Part shown: positions 26,931 through 38,500 of the stretch, one piece after another | Layout of the letters: each line of letters begins with the position of its first letter | Numbering within the stretch: the stretch's first letter is position 1 | Assembly (NCBI GenBank): GCA_023212645.1 | Contig: JALBYC010000017.1 | Location: forward strand, 186,001 to 250,000 | Direction of reading: 5' to 3' | Length of the DNA stretch: 64,000 nucleotides | DNA from: Farysia itapuensis | Taxonomy: Eukaryota; Basidiomycota; Ustilaginomycetes; Ustilaginales; Ustilaginaceae | Notes under the pieces: generated by a model | Told to the model about the DNA's origin: nothing | The model's input: only the letters and a program-made list of their open reading frames with translations | Database searches by the model: none | Translations under genes and position numbers: made by a program

Positions 26931-29579
26931 ATGACGCGAACTTCACGCACTTCAGCCAGCCGCGCGAAGCGTGTCGCTGCTAGCGTTTTCGCGCTCGCCG
27001 CGAGTGCTGCACTTGCACTGGCCCCTGGCGCGTCAGCCGGAAAAGCGGGTACTTTCGCGGTTGTCAATGACAACTCGCTCGCCTCAGCTATGATGCTTGG
27101 CCTCATGGATGAAGACACTGTCTTCATCCTGGACAAGGCTGAGAACAACTCGCAGAAGCTTTCCGACGGGCGCCCTGTCTGGGGTTCTTTCTATAAGTTG
27201 TCCGACGACAGTGTTACGGGTGTATCTGTGACTACCAATACTTTCTGTGCATCTGGTGCTACGCTCGGAAATGGAACCTGGCTGGTCGCTGGTGGCAACC
27301 AGGCTGTCGGTTACGGTGGTGCTTCTGTCGCTCAAGCGTTGAGCCCATACAAGGACTACGACGGCACTCGTGCTCTGCGACTGCTGGAGCCCGGGTCTCA
27401 GACTTGGATCGACTCGCCAAGTACAAACACATCGGTTGTCAACATGATGCAGTCCCAACGATGGTATCCAGGTATCGAAGTGCTCGATGACGGAAGTGTG
27501 ATGCTGATTGGAGGCGCCGTCGGCGGAGGTTACATCAACCGAAACACGCCCAACACCGACCCATTCTATCAGGGCGGTGGCTCCAATCCAACCTTCGAGT
27601 TCTTCCCTTCCAAGGGCGTTCCAGCCGTCAGCCAGTTCATGGGCAAGACTTCAGGTCTCAACATGTACCCGCATACCTACCTAATGCCCTCCGGAAAGAT
27701 CTTCATGCAGGCAAACTACAGCACGATTCTCTGGGATTACACCAACAACGTCGAGACGGATCTGCCTGACATGCCTGGCAAGGTTGTACGTGTATACCCA
27801 GCATCAGGTGCCACTGCGATGATGCCACTTACTCCCCAAAACGACTACACGCCCACAATTCTCTTCTGTGGTGGTAGTGTGCTCAGCGACGACATGTGGG
27901 GTAACTACGCCGGCCCCGGCGGCAATGTGCTGGGTGTCACTGCTTCCACCGATTGCTCGTCCATTACTCCTGAGGACTCTCAAGGTAACCAAAACACCGC
28001 TGCCACATATGTCCACGAAGAGGATCTGCCTGAAGGTCGAAGCATGGGACAGTTCATCCATCTTCCCGACGGTACCATGGTGATCGTCAACGGAGGCAGC
28101 AAGGGCACCGCTGGCTACACCAACGCGACTTACAACACTATCACCTACAACGGTCAACCCTTGGTGACAGAAGGTCTCTGCCAGGATCCCGCATACACTC
28201 CAGTGCTGTACGACCCGTCCAAACCCGTTGGATCGCGTCTCACGAATGCCGGATTCTCCGCTTCCAATATTGCGCGTCTTTATCACTCGAGTGCTCTCTT
28301 GCTCCCAGATGGCTCTGTCATGATTGCTGGCTCTAATCCGCACCAAGACGTCAGCCTCAACATGCCAACTGGCACCACTCCTCAGGCCTTCAACACGACT
28401 TATGAGATTGAAAAGTGGTACCCGCCCTACTGGGACCAGCCCCGACCTTACCCGTCCGGTATTCCGTCCCAGGTACTTTACGGCGGAAACTCGTTCACTA
28501 TCACCGTCAATGGTACTTTCATGGGCAGCTCTGCCAACGCTAAGGCTGCCAACACAAAATTCGCCATTATTCGACCCGGTTTCTCGACACACGCCATGAA
28601 CATGGGCCAGCGAGCTCTGTACCTTGATTATACGTATGTTGTGAACGACGATGCCTCGGTGACCTACACAGTCAACCCGATGCCCAACACCATCCAGATG
28701 AACCGCCTCTTTGTACCTGGACCCGCGCTCTTCTTTGTCACAGTGGCTGGTGTGCCAAGCTTTGGCAAGATGATCATGGTCGGCGCGCCTTCTTCTGGTC
28801 CTGGCATGGTTCCCTTCACCGCTACTCTCGGAACGGCATTGGCTACGTTGCCAAACCCCGTCAACAGCACCAAATACACCGCATCTCTTCCAAAGACTAG
28901 CAGCTCGTCCGCCTTCGGGCTTGGCAAGATCATTGGCATTGCAGTCGCTGGTGCCGCAGTGATTGCACTTCTTGCGCTCGGTATCTGCTTGTGGCGTCGA
29001 AAAGGCAAGAAGTCTCGTGGCGAGAAGACAACCTCTAGACCAACCGGCGCGCCCTGGCCAAGCCGCGATATCGGCTCGGGCGCCGAGTACAAGCGTGTTG
29101 ATACGCCGACCTCGTTCCAAGGTCGATACGGCGGTGGACGTGTGAACAGCTCCAACACTTTCGAAAGCTACCGCATGCACGATCAGTCGACCCCATTAGA
29201 AGGCAAAGAGCCCTTGGGTGGCTATTACGACCACCACCGCAGCGGCAGCCGTGGTACACAGCAGACTTATGCGCCCAGCACGCTCGCTTATGACCACCGC
29301 GACTCCCGCTCTACCGCCGCGCCGCAGAGTGGCCAGTACCACCAGCAAGGATGGGGCGAATACCATGCAGGCGACGCTGGCGCCTACTATGCCGACAATT
29401 CGGATCGCTATGCTGGCGGTCACTACGACGATTACGCGCAGCATCCTCAATATCAATACGAGCAACCGCAGCAATACCGCCCACAGCAGCAACAGCACCA
29501 ATCTCGCCAATACTACGATCATCCTGGTCAGTACCAGGGGCGATCAAATTCCCAGGGATACTCCGGTTACGCGCGTTAA
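26931..29579 (+). CDS. Membrane-anchored glyoxal oxidase (Glo1-like copper radical oxidase)
   Basis: Extracellular copper-radical oxidase turning aldehydes such as methylglyoxal or glyoxal into acids plus H2O2. In Ustilago maydis, Glo1 is membrane-bound and needed for filamentous growth and virulence (established). It has 882 aa from the ATG at 26931, with a signal peptide ending near ASAGKAG. Likely copper-site residues: Cys106 (TFCASG, for the Tyr-Cys cofactor), Tyr451-His452 (RLYHSS) and His554 (THAMNMGQR). A single membrane span (GIAVAGAAVIALLALGICLW) near residue 670 is followed by a ~200-residue cytosolic tail rich in Tyr/Gln/His (QQYRPQQQQHQSRQYYDH). Codon use is C-rich, as in a well-expressed gene. 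It could equally be Glo2 or Glo3. Confidence 0.88.
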   Translation: MTRTSRTSASRAKRVAASVFALAASAALALAPGASAGKAGTFAVVNDNSLASAMMLGLMDEDTVFILDKAENNSQKLSDGRPVWGSFYKLSDDSVTGVSVTTNTFCASGATLGNGTWLVAGGNQAVGYGGASVAQALSPYKDYDGTRALRLLEPGSQTWIDSPSTNTSVVNMMQSQRWYPGIEVLDDGSVMLIGGAVGGGYINRNTPNTDPFYQGGGSNPTFEFFPSKGVPAVSQFMGKTSGLNMYPHTYLMPSGKIFMQANYSTILWDYTNNVETDLPDMPGKVVRVYPASGATAMMPLTPQNDYTPTILFCGGSVLSDDMWGNYAGPGGNVLGVTASTDCSSITPEDSQGNQNTAATYVHEEDLPEGRSMGQFIHLPDGTMVIVNGGSKGTAGYTNATYNTITYNGQPLVTEGLCQDPAYTPVLYDPSKPVGSRLTNAGFSASNIARLYHSSALLLPDGSVMIAGSNPHQDVSLNMPTGTTPQAFNTTYEIEKWYPPYWDQPRPYPSGIPSQVLYGGNSFTITVNGTFMGSSANAKAANTKFAIIRPGFSTHAMNMGQRALYLDYTYVVNDDASVTYTVNPMPNTIQMNRLFVPGPALFFVTVAGVPSFGKMIMVGAPSSGPGMVPFTATLGTALATLPNPVNSTKYTASLPKTSSSSAFGLGKIIGIAVAGAAVIALLALGICLWRRKGKKSRGEKTTSRPTGAPWPSRDIGSGAEYKRVDTPTSFQGRYGGGRVNSSNTFESYRMHDQSTPLEGKEPLGGYYDHHRSGSRGTQQTYAPSTLAYDHRDSRSTAAPQSGQYHQQGWGEYHAGDAGAYYADNSDRYAGGHYDDYAQHPQYQYEQPQQYRPQQQQHQSRQYYDHPGQYQGRSNSQGYSGYAR

Positions 29580-30911
29580 TACGAAGCTGGCTCAGGCCCA
29601 CGGATAGTTGCTTTCGCTGGTGTTTGCAGAGGAGTATTGGGCTTAGGCCCAGCAATGTTTCTCACTACCACGGCGCCATTGTTGACTCTGTCGGAACTTA
29701 TTCACAATCTGTGTGAAGCTCTTTTATGCATCACCTCTCTTTTGTCTTGATTCTCTAGGCATTCCTGCCTATTCTCTGTCATTACTTAAACGCTTCTGCG
29801 AACAATTGATATTCTACTCTCCACCTTCTTGGCTGCGTGCTGCACAAAGGATGAGCGACGCCAAGTGATCATCTCATGACCTGTCAACAAATTACGCACA
29901 AAGGGCGGCGTTTTCCATGAACATTAATGAAGCACGGCAGACCCAACAACATCCCTTTGAGTCGGTACGTCGGTAACTTTAGATGACAGATCAAAGGGAC
30001 CAGCGGCGTGCGGCAGGAGAACAACACTTTGACAGCTCAGAGACCTTGCTATATATTCTCAGCGACAATGACGTCGACACGCGCAAGTTCCTTAACATTA
30101 TGAACACTTCAGTACCTGTCTTTTCGAAGTCGACACTGTCGATTCCGGCTGTCGGAGGACCGCTTCCGTCTAGCAATGGCGCTAGGACCGAAGCCGACCC
30201 GCGCCGTAGTATGAGGCGTCACTGCAATAACTTCGCGCTGCTCTCGCGCTCCATCTCTATCGCTGGAAGTGGTTGCGGCGCACTTCATATCATCCTATGT
30301 ATTGAACATCTGCACACCAGTTCCGCTTGCTCAACCGTCGTTCGTGTCGCTGCTATGGCTGTCGTGAAACCTGTTCGAGCACTCGCACGCGCAGCAACAG
30401 CACGAAAGACACGACCGCCTCTCAGCTCACCATATCAACGCCCTCGGGCTGACCAACGACGTCGGAACGCCATCTCGCTCTCGACCGAGCAAGCACACTT
30501 ACTCGCTGCCAAACTCAACACAACAACAGAGCCACGCAGCCGATTGAGCAGTCAGACACTAACTTTGGAGGTACACCCTGTCAATTAAAAAGACGGCGCC
30601 CTCTGATCACAACTTCCCAAGCTAAAGATATCCAGCTACTTTGCCGAAACACAGACGGTTCAAGCATGTTGCAAGAATGTAGCTGTTTCGTATTTTGTGT
30701 GCAAGGGGCAGAGCAATGAGACCAAAAGCGGACTGTCCGCTTTGGGAAATGAGATGAGTATAATTACAGAAGGAGAAGGACGGAGACGATCCCGTTGATA
30801 TGGGTCGGAATAGCTGACTGCAGTTATGGCCCGGGAACGTTGCACTGTCTGTAGGATGCGCTTGCGCTGCGAGCGATGCTGGGTTGTGTGTGCTGGTGGT
30901 GATGAGACAGT
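29580..30911. other. 1.3-kb intergenic region with one doubtful small ORF
   Basis: Lies between the 3' ends of glyoxal oxidase and RPL12. An ATG at 30355 in decent context opens a 77-codon Arg-rich frame to 30588 (starts MAVVKPVRALARAATARKT, like a mitochondrial presequence). I cannot extend it convincingly by splicing and do not call it a gene. Otherwise nothing is recognised. Confidence 0.4.
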
Positions 30912-31631
30912 TTACTCGTCGTCGATCTCGATTTCGCCGGCGTCGATGCCCTCGATGACGGCGTGTGGGCTCTTGCCATCAACAGTGCATCCGACAGACT
31001 GAGCGGTGCCGAGAATCTCCTTGACGGAGCCAGCAAGGGTCTTTGCGAAAGACTTGAAGCGCATCTTGCGTGCGATCTCAACAATCTCCTCGAGTGGGAT
31101 GTTACCGCCGTGCTTGATGTTCTTCTCCTTCTTGCGGTCGCGCGGGGGCTCCTTGAGTGCCTTGATGACAAGCGAAGATGCAGAGGGGACAACGGCAACA
31201 GCGGCTTGTCGGTTCTGGACGGTCAGCTGCACAGTAACACGAAGACCCTTCCAGTCACCAGTGGCCTTGGCGATATCTTCACCGACCTTCTTGGGCGAGA
31301 GACCAAGAGGACCAATCTTGGGAGCCAGAGCGGACGAGGCACCGACCTCACCACCAGTGGCTCGGAGGTAGATAATCTGTACGAACATGAAGATAGCAGT
31401 TAGCAAGACAGGACCTTGGCGCAAAAGTGTGGACGAGCACGGCCTGACAGGATGCAGTTCGGTCGCGAGTCATGGAGATAGCTTCGTGTGTACGGCGCTG
31501 GAGCGAAGTTACTCTTGCGATGCTGCACTGTATCTCCTTTCCTCGACGCTTTGGAACTGCATCTGCCGAACATTGCTGTCGCCTGAGTCGATAAATACCT
31601 TAATCTCGTTGGGGTCGATCTTGGGCGCCAT
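30912..31631 (-). CDS. RPL12: 60S ribosomal protein L12 (uL11)
   Basis: Large-subunit protein at the base of the P-stalk, part of the GTPase-associated centre. Exon 1 (31599-31631) encodes [11 protein letters not shown]; exon 2 (30912-31376) continues [20 protein letters not shown] to GEIEIDDE. Total 165 aa, the usual length. The 222-nt intron (31377-31598) splits the gene after codon 11, with a weak GTATTT donor and a TACAG acceptor. Reading through exon 1 alone would lose the conserved YLRAxGGEVGA. Codon bias is strong. It is divergent to RACK1 across a 254-bp shared promoter, pairing two translation genes. Confidence 0.96.
31377..31598 (-). other. Intron of RPL12
   Basis: 222-nt intron after codon 11. 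I looked for C/D-box snoRNA elements (RTGATGA...CTGA) and found none. Branch-like CTAAC lies about 30 nt before the acceptor. Confidence 0.85.
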
Positions 31632-31885
31632 TGTGAACGAGTACGAATATGATGATCGGGAGGAAGAAGGGGTGGCCAATACCTTGAATCTCGGGTCAGA
31701 CTAGACTGGCGTGTAATTAACGCCTTCGAGGGTTTAGTGCAGCAACACTGCAAGTTCGGCCGAAATATTTTCAATCACGTGAATATTCCGGGCGGTTGGA
31801 AGATTGGCGGGTGGAGAATCGGGTGTTGGTGTGGGCTGCCATCAGCGTGTCCTAGCGTCACTCATATCACACATATCTCTACAAA
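31632..31885. promoter_or_regulatory. Bidirectional promoter RPL12/RACK1 with telobox and E-box
   Basis: 254 bp shared by two translation genes. It holds AGGGTTTA (31729-31736, reverse TAAACCCT, a telobox) and CACGTG (31777-31782). Teloboxes bound by Myb/TRF-type factors are known in ribosomal gene promoters of plants and some fungi. Function here is inference. Confidence 0.5.
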
Positions 31886-33300
31886 ATGTAAGTAATCGAC
31901 GTCGTCAGAGCGCTAGATACAGCAGCACGGCAGGTTCCATCAGCTCGTAGGGGACAACCAACGGTAGCATGCTCATGGGATGGAAATTCCACCGCACATC
32001 ATGAGGAGAAAAGTTGCAGGCAGTACACCAGATGCCTGGCTTTCGGTCTACATTCAACACGATCTGCGTTGAGCAATCACTACCTGTGCTAATGTTCTGG
32101 TGCTACTGCTGCTGTGATTGCTATTGTGGACATGATCTGACCGCTTCTACCCCTTCTCATAGGTCTGAGTCTCTCGTATACAAGGGCTCGCTCGCCGGCC
32201 ACAAGGGCTGGATCACTGCCATCGCTACTTCGCAGGAGAACCCCGACCTGCTCCTCACCGCTTCGCGTGACAAGACCATCATTGTCTGGCAGCTGTCGCG
32301 TGACGACTCCAACTACGGTTACCCTAAGCGAATTCTGCACGGTCACAACCACTTTGTGTCTGATGTTGTCATCTCGTCCGACGGCCAGTTCGCTCTGTCT
32401 GCCTCGTGGGACAAGACTCTCCGTCTCTGGGACTTGAACACCGGCACCACCACTCGACGATTCGTCGGCCACACTGCCGATGTTCTCTCCGTCTCGTTCT
32501 CTGCCGACAACCGTCAGATCGTTTCCGGCTCGCGAGACCGCACCATCAAGCTGTGGAACACCCTCGGCGAGTGCAAGTTCAACATCACCGAAGATGGCCA
32601 CTCTGAGTGGGTCAGCTGCGTCCGATTCAGCCCCAACCCCTCGAACCCCGTCATTGTCTCTGCTGGTTGGGACAAGGTTGTCAAGGTAAGTTCTGATCCG
32701 TCTTCACTGCTCTGTTGGCTCTGGGAAAAGGGCTGCTATGAAGAGTACTTTATATTTGCTACTTTAGAGAGCAATCTGCTCGATGAGAACATTCAAAGTC
32801 ACCAAGATCACTGAGCGTTCGAAGCAACAGAGCAGAAGTTTGCGAGTCGACAGAAACTGACCTTCTCTTTGTTTCTCGTGTAGGTTTGGGACCTGAACAA
32901 GTGCAAGTTGAAGACCAACCACTACGGCCACACTGGTTACATCAACACTGTTACTGTTTCACCCGATGGTTCGCTTTGCGCTTCCGGCGGAAAGGACGGC
33001 ATCACCATGCTCTGGGAGCTTTCGGACGACAAGCACCTCTACTCGCTCGAGGCCGGTGACACTGTCAACGCTCTTGTCTTCTCGCCCAACCGCTACTGGC
33101 TTTGCGCTGCCACTGCCTCGTGCATCAAGATCTTTGACCTCGAGACCAAGACCATCGTCGATGAGCTCAAGCCCGAGTTCACCGGCGTTGGCAAGAACTC
33201 GGCTGACCCCGAGTGCCTGTCGCTCTCTTGGTCCTCGGACGGTCAGACTCTCTTTGCCGGATACTCGGACAACATTGTCCGAGTCTTCTCCGTTCTGTAA
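31886..33300 (+). CDS. ASC1: RACK1 / Asc1-type Gbeta-like ribosomal WD40 protein
   Basis: Seven-bladed WD40 protein of the 40S head that couples translation to signalling; the smut homologue is called Rak1. Exons 31886-31887, 32163-32685 and 32884-33300 give 313 aa, the standard length. The first exon contributes only AT of the start codon: AT|GTAAGT at the donor and CATAG|G at the acceptor rebuild ATG TCT GAG ([17 protein letters not shown]), the conserved N-terminus. Intron 1 is 275 nt and intron 2 198 nt. Intron 2 hosts a C/D snoRNA. WD/GH pairs repeat throughout (for example [33 protein letters not shown]). Codon use is very biased, matching high expression. Confidence 0.95.
31888..32162 (+). 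other. RACK1 intron 1, splits the start codon
   Basis: 275-nt GTAAGT...TAG intron located between the second and third base of the initiator ATG. Unspliced RNA would read ATG TAA. Confidence 0.8.
32731..32818 (+). ncRNA. snR24: C/D-box snoRNA, U24/snR24-like, in RACK1 intron 2
   Basis: Box C-like GCTATGA (32735-32741), a first guide ATATTTGCTACT (32752-32763), a D'-like TTTAGA, a C'-like CGATGAG (32781-32787), a second guide CACCAAGATC (32800-32809) and box D CTGA (32811-32814). Both guides are complementary to neighbouring sites in the conserved 25S rRNA segment that I recall as GATCTTGGTGGTAGTAGCAAATAT. That is the target of U24/snR24, which directs 2'-O-methylation there. In Saccharomyces, snR24 is encoded in the ASC1 (RACK1) intron, so host and guest are conserved. 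Boxes C and C' are degenerate and the terminal stem is weak. The ends are approximate. Confidence 0.8.
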
Positions 33301-33548
33301 AGTGTGGTCTCTCTGTTTCTCTTTGTATCTTTTTTTCCCCTACCCTTCCCTCGGCAATTTGCGAAAGCCGTTCGCATCTCTGACCAACCCCGGCTGTGGT
33401 CATTTCTCCCAGGTACCACGGGCGGGCAAGTATGGGCATTTGTTCCATACACCAATCATCATCCAATAAAAGATAATTTGCTCTTCAGTATCTAAAATGT
33501 GTGCGTGCAGAATCTATGATAGTTTTGTGCGAGGCAAAGGCGGGACGT

Positions 33549-35344
<1,796 letters not shown>

Positions 35345-35573
35345 TCTGGGCAAAAACTTGAGCACTGTATGAGCGTGGAGGACGTAACAGTAAAAATGTG
35401 AGTGCCTTGCAATTGCCGTGCAATTACTCAACGCGAAGATCATTCCAGCTGACTGGCACCAATAAACGCGTCTCGCGCCGAGTTACTCTTTCCCCTCAAC
35501 TTAATCAGGTCAGACCAAATGTATACTATGTTGCAACGCAAGATGATTTTTAGATAGGGAAGGAACGAAGAGC

Positions 35574-38500
35574 TCAGCTTGAGAACCAGGAGGTGGACGT
35601 TGATTCCTCCTTTCCTGAAGTCATGTCAGAGCTGATGATGCGATGGACGTGGCAGAGGTAGTCGACGTAGCTCATTGCGTCGTTGTTCTGGTCTTCCACC
35701 AGACTGTTGGCCAGCTCGACCTCGCTGCCATCTCTGTTCTGGCGTGCAATTAGCACTGGCAGCTCCGGCTTGTTCCTTTGCACGGCAAAGGACTGGATAA
35801 TTGCTCGGACTTGTTTAGACAGCTTGGTCGGCAGTTTGGGCAGGCGAGTCATTCGCGGATCAATCTCTTCCAGACTGCTCACGCCGTACAGGTCTTCTAG
35901 CAATCGAGGATTTGCCGCGGCACCGATCCATAGGATGCACATCTCGCCGTTGTCGAGAAGATAGGCACCATGACCGTCCATGCGCAGATACGAAGGACGC
36001 ATTAGGGCTGGAGTCTTGATGCGTGCTCCTTCAACGCTTGTGCCATCCGGCTGCGCAATCTTGATTGGCGATCCATCATCATCCGACATGGTGTGAAGAG
36101 CAATCATGCGAGGGTAGAGCATAGACATGATGGCCGCCACACCTTGGCCTCGGAAAAAGCGCATATAGAACGCACGAACGTCGGACGTCACGTTGCCGCC
36201 TTTGATCGACTTTGTCTTGTTGATCGCCAATGTGTACAGTGGGAACAATTTGAAGCTTTCAGGTAAGATAAGCTGGCCAGGGCTCGTGGACGAGGCACAA
36301 TTTCGGCGGTAAGCGAGTAGAATCTTGACGCATTTGTCGGTAAGGTGGTGTCGTACTTCTTTGAGCGGTTTACTATGCGCGAGCGAGATGGCTTCTTTGG
36401 TGCAATACGCCACGGTGCTGTCCATGTCGGCGTATCTGAAGACATTGCCCAACAGCGAGGTGATCGGCACAGCAATATTGTGGCACCGTACTCGTCGCTC
36501 TCCTGCAGTGGTTGTGTAGAGAACAGCACATTGGAAGTATGCTTGTTGCTTTTCGTCCAACTTTGCATCGTGCTTGATGAGAGCGGCGATGCACTTGTCT
36601 GCGTCCATCGTTCCCAATTCGAGATCGGTGACGTTGTGCTGGAAGAAGTTGCCAAAGTGATCGGCGACCCGAAGTCCATTGGAACAGCGGAGACGCATTG
36701 TCACATTGAACGCCGTCTCTCGCAAGATAGTCCTTCGAATCTCGCTCTGAAGCTTGACACCATCCCGCACAGGGTCAAATCGAGGATGGAAGTAGATGTC
36801 GCCTCCAGTCAAGCCTGGCAATACACCGATGGTCGCCACGTCAATATACTGCGACGGGAAGAAGAACACATTGACGCCGATACCAGCATCGACGCACTCT
36901 TCTGCAACGCCTCGATAAAAGCCGTCTTGAGGGACAAACAAATTTTTCTCTTTGTCTGTGCCGTACAGCTTTGTATCTTCACGGTGCTTGAGGGAGCCAG
37001 GGCCAACCGTGGGAATGGTGGAAACGAACAGATTGAGTTGTCCTCCGATTGTGGAGAGTGCCGCTTGTGCCCCACGAATTGCAGCTCCAACAGCGGCATC
37101 AGCTACCATGTTATCTGCAAAGAGATTCGGCAAATTGTCTAGCAGCCCTTCGATGATGTGTCGAGAATCCCATGGGTCAGCAAGCAGACCTTGGCTAATC
37201 GGCACAAAAGGCTCGTCGATATCGCCTACTACCAACATCTGAGCCTGGTCAAGCTCGGCAGACAGATTGTAGAATTGAAGAGCACGATCAAAGGTGATGA
37301 TCGCCACCTGACTGCCGTGGGAAAGTCCGAATCCAGGACCAGAGTTGGGATCAGCATCAGGAGCACCGTTGGCGCCCTCTTGCAAATCGGTGCGAGGTCC
37401 ATATAAGGTATCGCGAATTGACTCGACCGAGCTCTTGAGCGCGCCAGAACGCACTGAGCTGTAGCTGACGTCGATGGCAAACAAGTAGGTCAGAGCACGG
37501 GGAGCTCTTACTGTAGTCCGTCCCTTGCCCAACTGCAGTTGACTCAGGGCTTCACTAGCAGCTTTGGTGGCTGTCTTGGCTGCCTGTGCGCCTTGTCCGC
37601 TCAGACCAAGGGTAGTGCCTTCGTACTCGTTCTGGTTGGTTTCGTTCTTAGGGTCTACCTTGGCCGTTTCGGTGTGGGTGCTCGCCGGTGCGACGGGCAG
37701 CAGCACAGAGGCAGGCGGGCTCGATTGAATAGCCCAGTACTCTTTCGGCACTGCAAAGTCGATCGATCCGTGGGAAAGTTCGGGCCGTGAATCGAAATCC
37801 ACGCGACGTCCGCTCATGTCGAGATTACAAAAGTAGTCGGCAGCCACTTCGGTCGCCGTGCCACAGAGGTTACACGACCACTTTTGTCCTCCTTCGACAA
37901 AGACACACCAGGCATTGATATAGGCTCGGCACCGCTTACATCTTGGTGGACCGCTTTCTCCAAAGGTGGCCAAAGGAATGGGAGCCTCGTCCAAACGCAG
38001 CTGAGCAAAAGGTTGCAGCAGTACGGCAATGGGGAGTTGGGACGTTGCTGCAATCTCATCCGTTGACGGCAGACTGTAGGTGGTGAGACGCAAGTGCCTG
38101 GGCGAGCAATTTCCCTGGTCAACTGCAGCAAAGTTGGTCGTGCTGAGCGGCATTCCACCCCGTCCGCACGTAGCAAACCACTCTTTGTCAAAGAACTCCT
38201 GATCTGCATCCTGCATCTCGACAGGGCTTGGGATCTGATCGGGATCGATTTTGGAGCGAGGTCCAGCGAAGCGCTGACCTGCTTGGTGAGGGGGTTGCGC
38301 AATTGCGCCGCCAGTCTGCATTCCAGAGATGGTGCTTTGCTGGTTTTGGGGCATATCGGGTCGGGCGCCGGCAGTGTTACCACCGCTCTGTGTCATCATG
38401 GCGCGGTTGTGAGCTGCCTGCGTTGGCGAGAGCACATTGCGCTGGCCCGGCATCTGGTCAAGGGCGCTGTCGTCCTGTTGGGCAAAGTGATGCTCGTGCT

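Noticed and set aside
27804..29180. 458-codon open frame antisense to glyoxal oxidase
   Set aside because: It follows from C-ending codon bias of the sense gene. The peptide has no family resemblance and no promoter context.
30355..30588. 77-codon Arg-rich ORF resembling a mitochondrial presequence
   Set aside because: It stops without a mature domain. A trial intron to the next AG gives only 28 further unremarkable residues.
31888..32162. Possible second snoRNA in RACK1 intron 1
   Set aside because: A CTGA occurs near the 3' end but no acceptable box C lies 60-90 nt upstream and no rRNA guide was recognised.
36345..37142. 265-codon frame antisense to SEC24
   Set aside because: Shadow of the SEC24 coding frame; composition is not protein-like.
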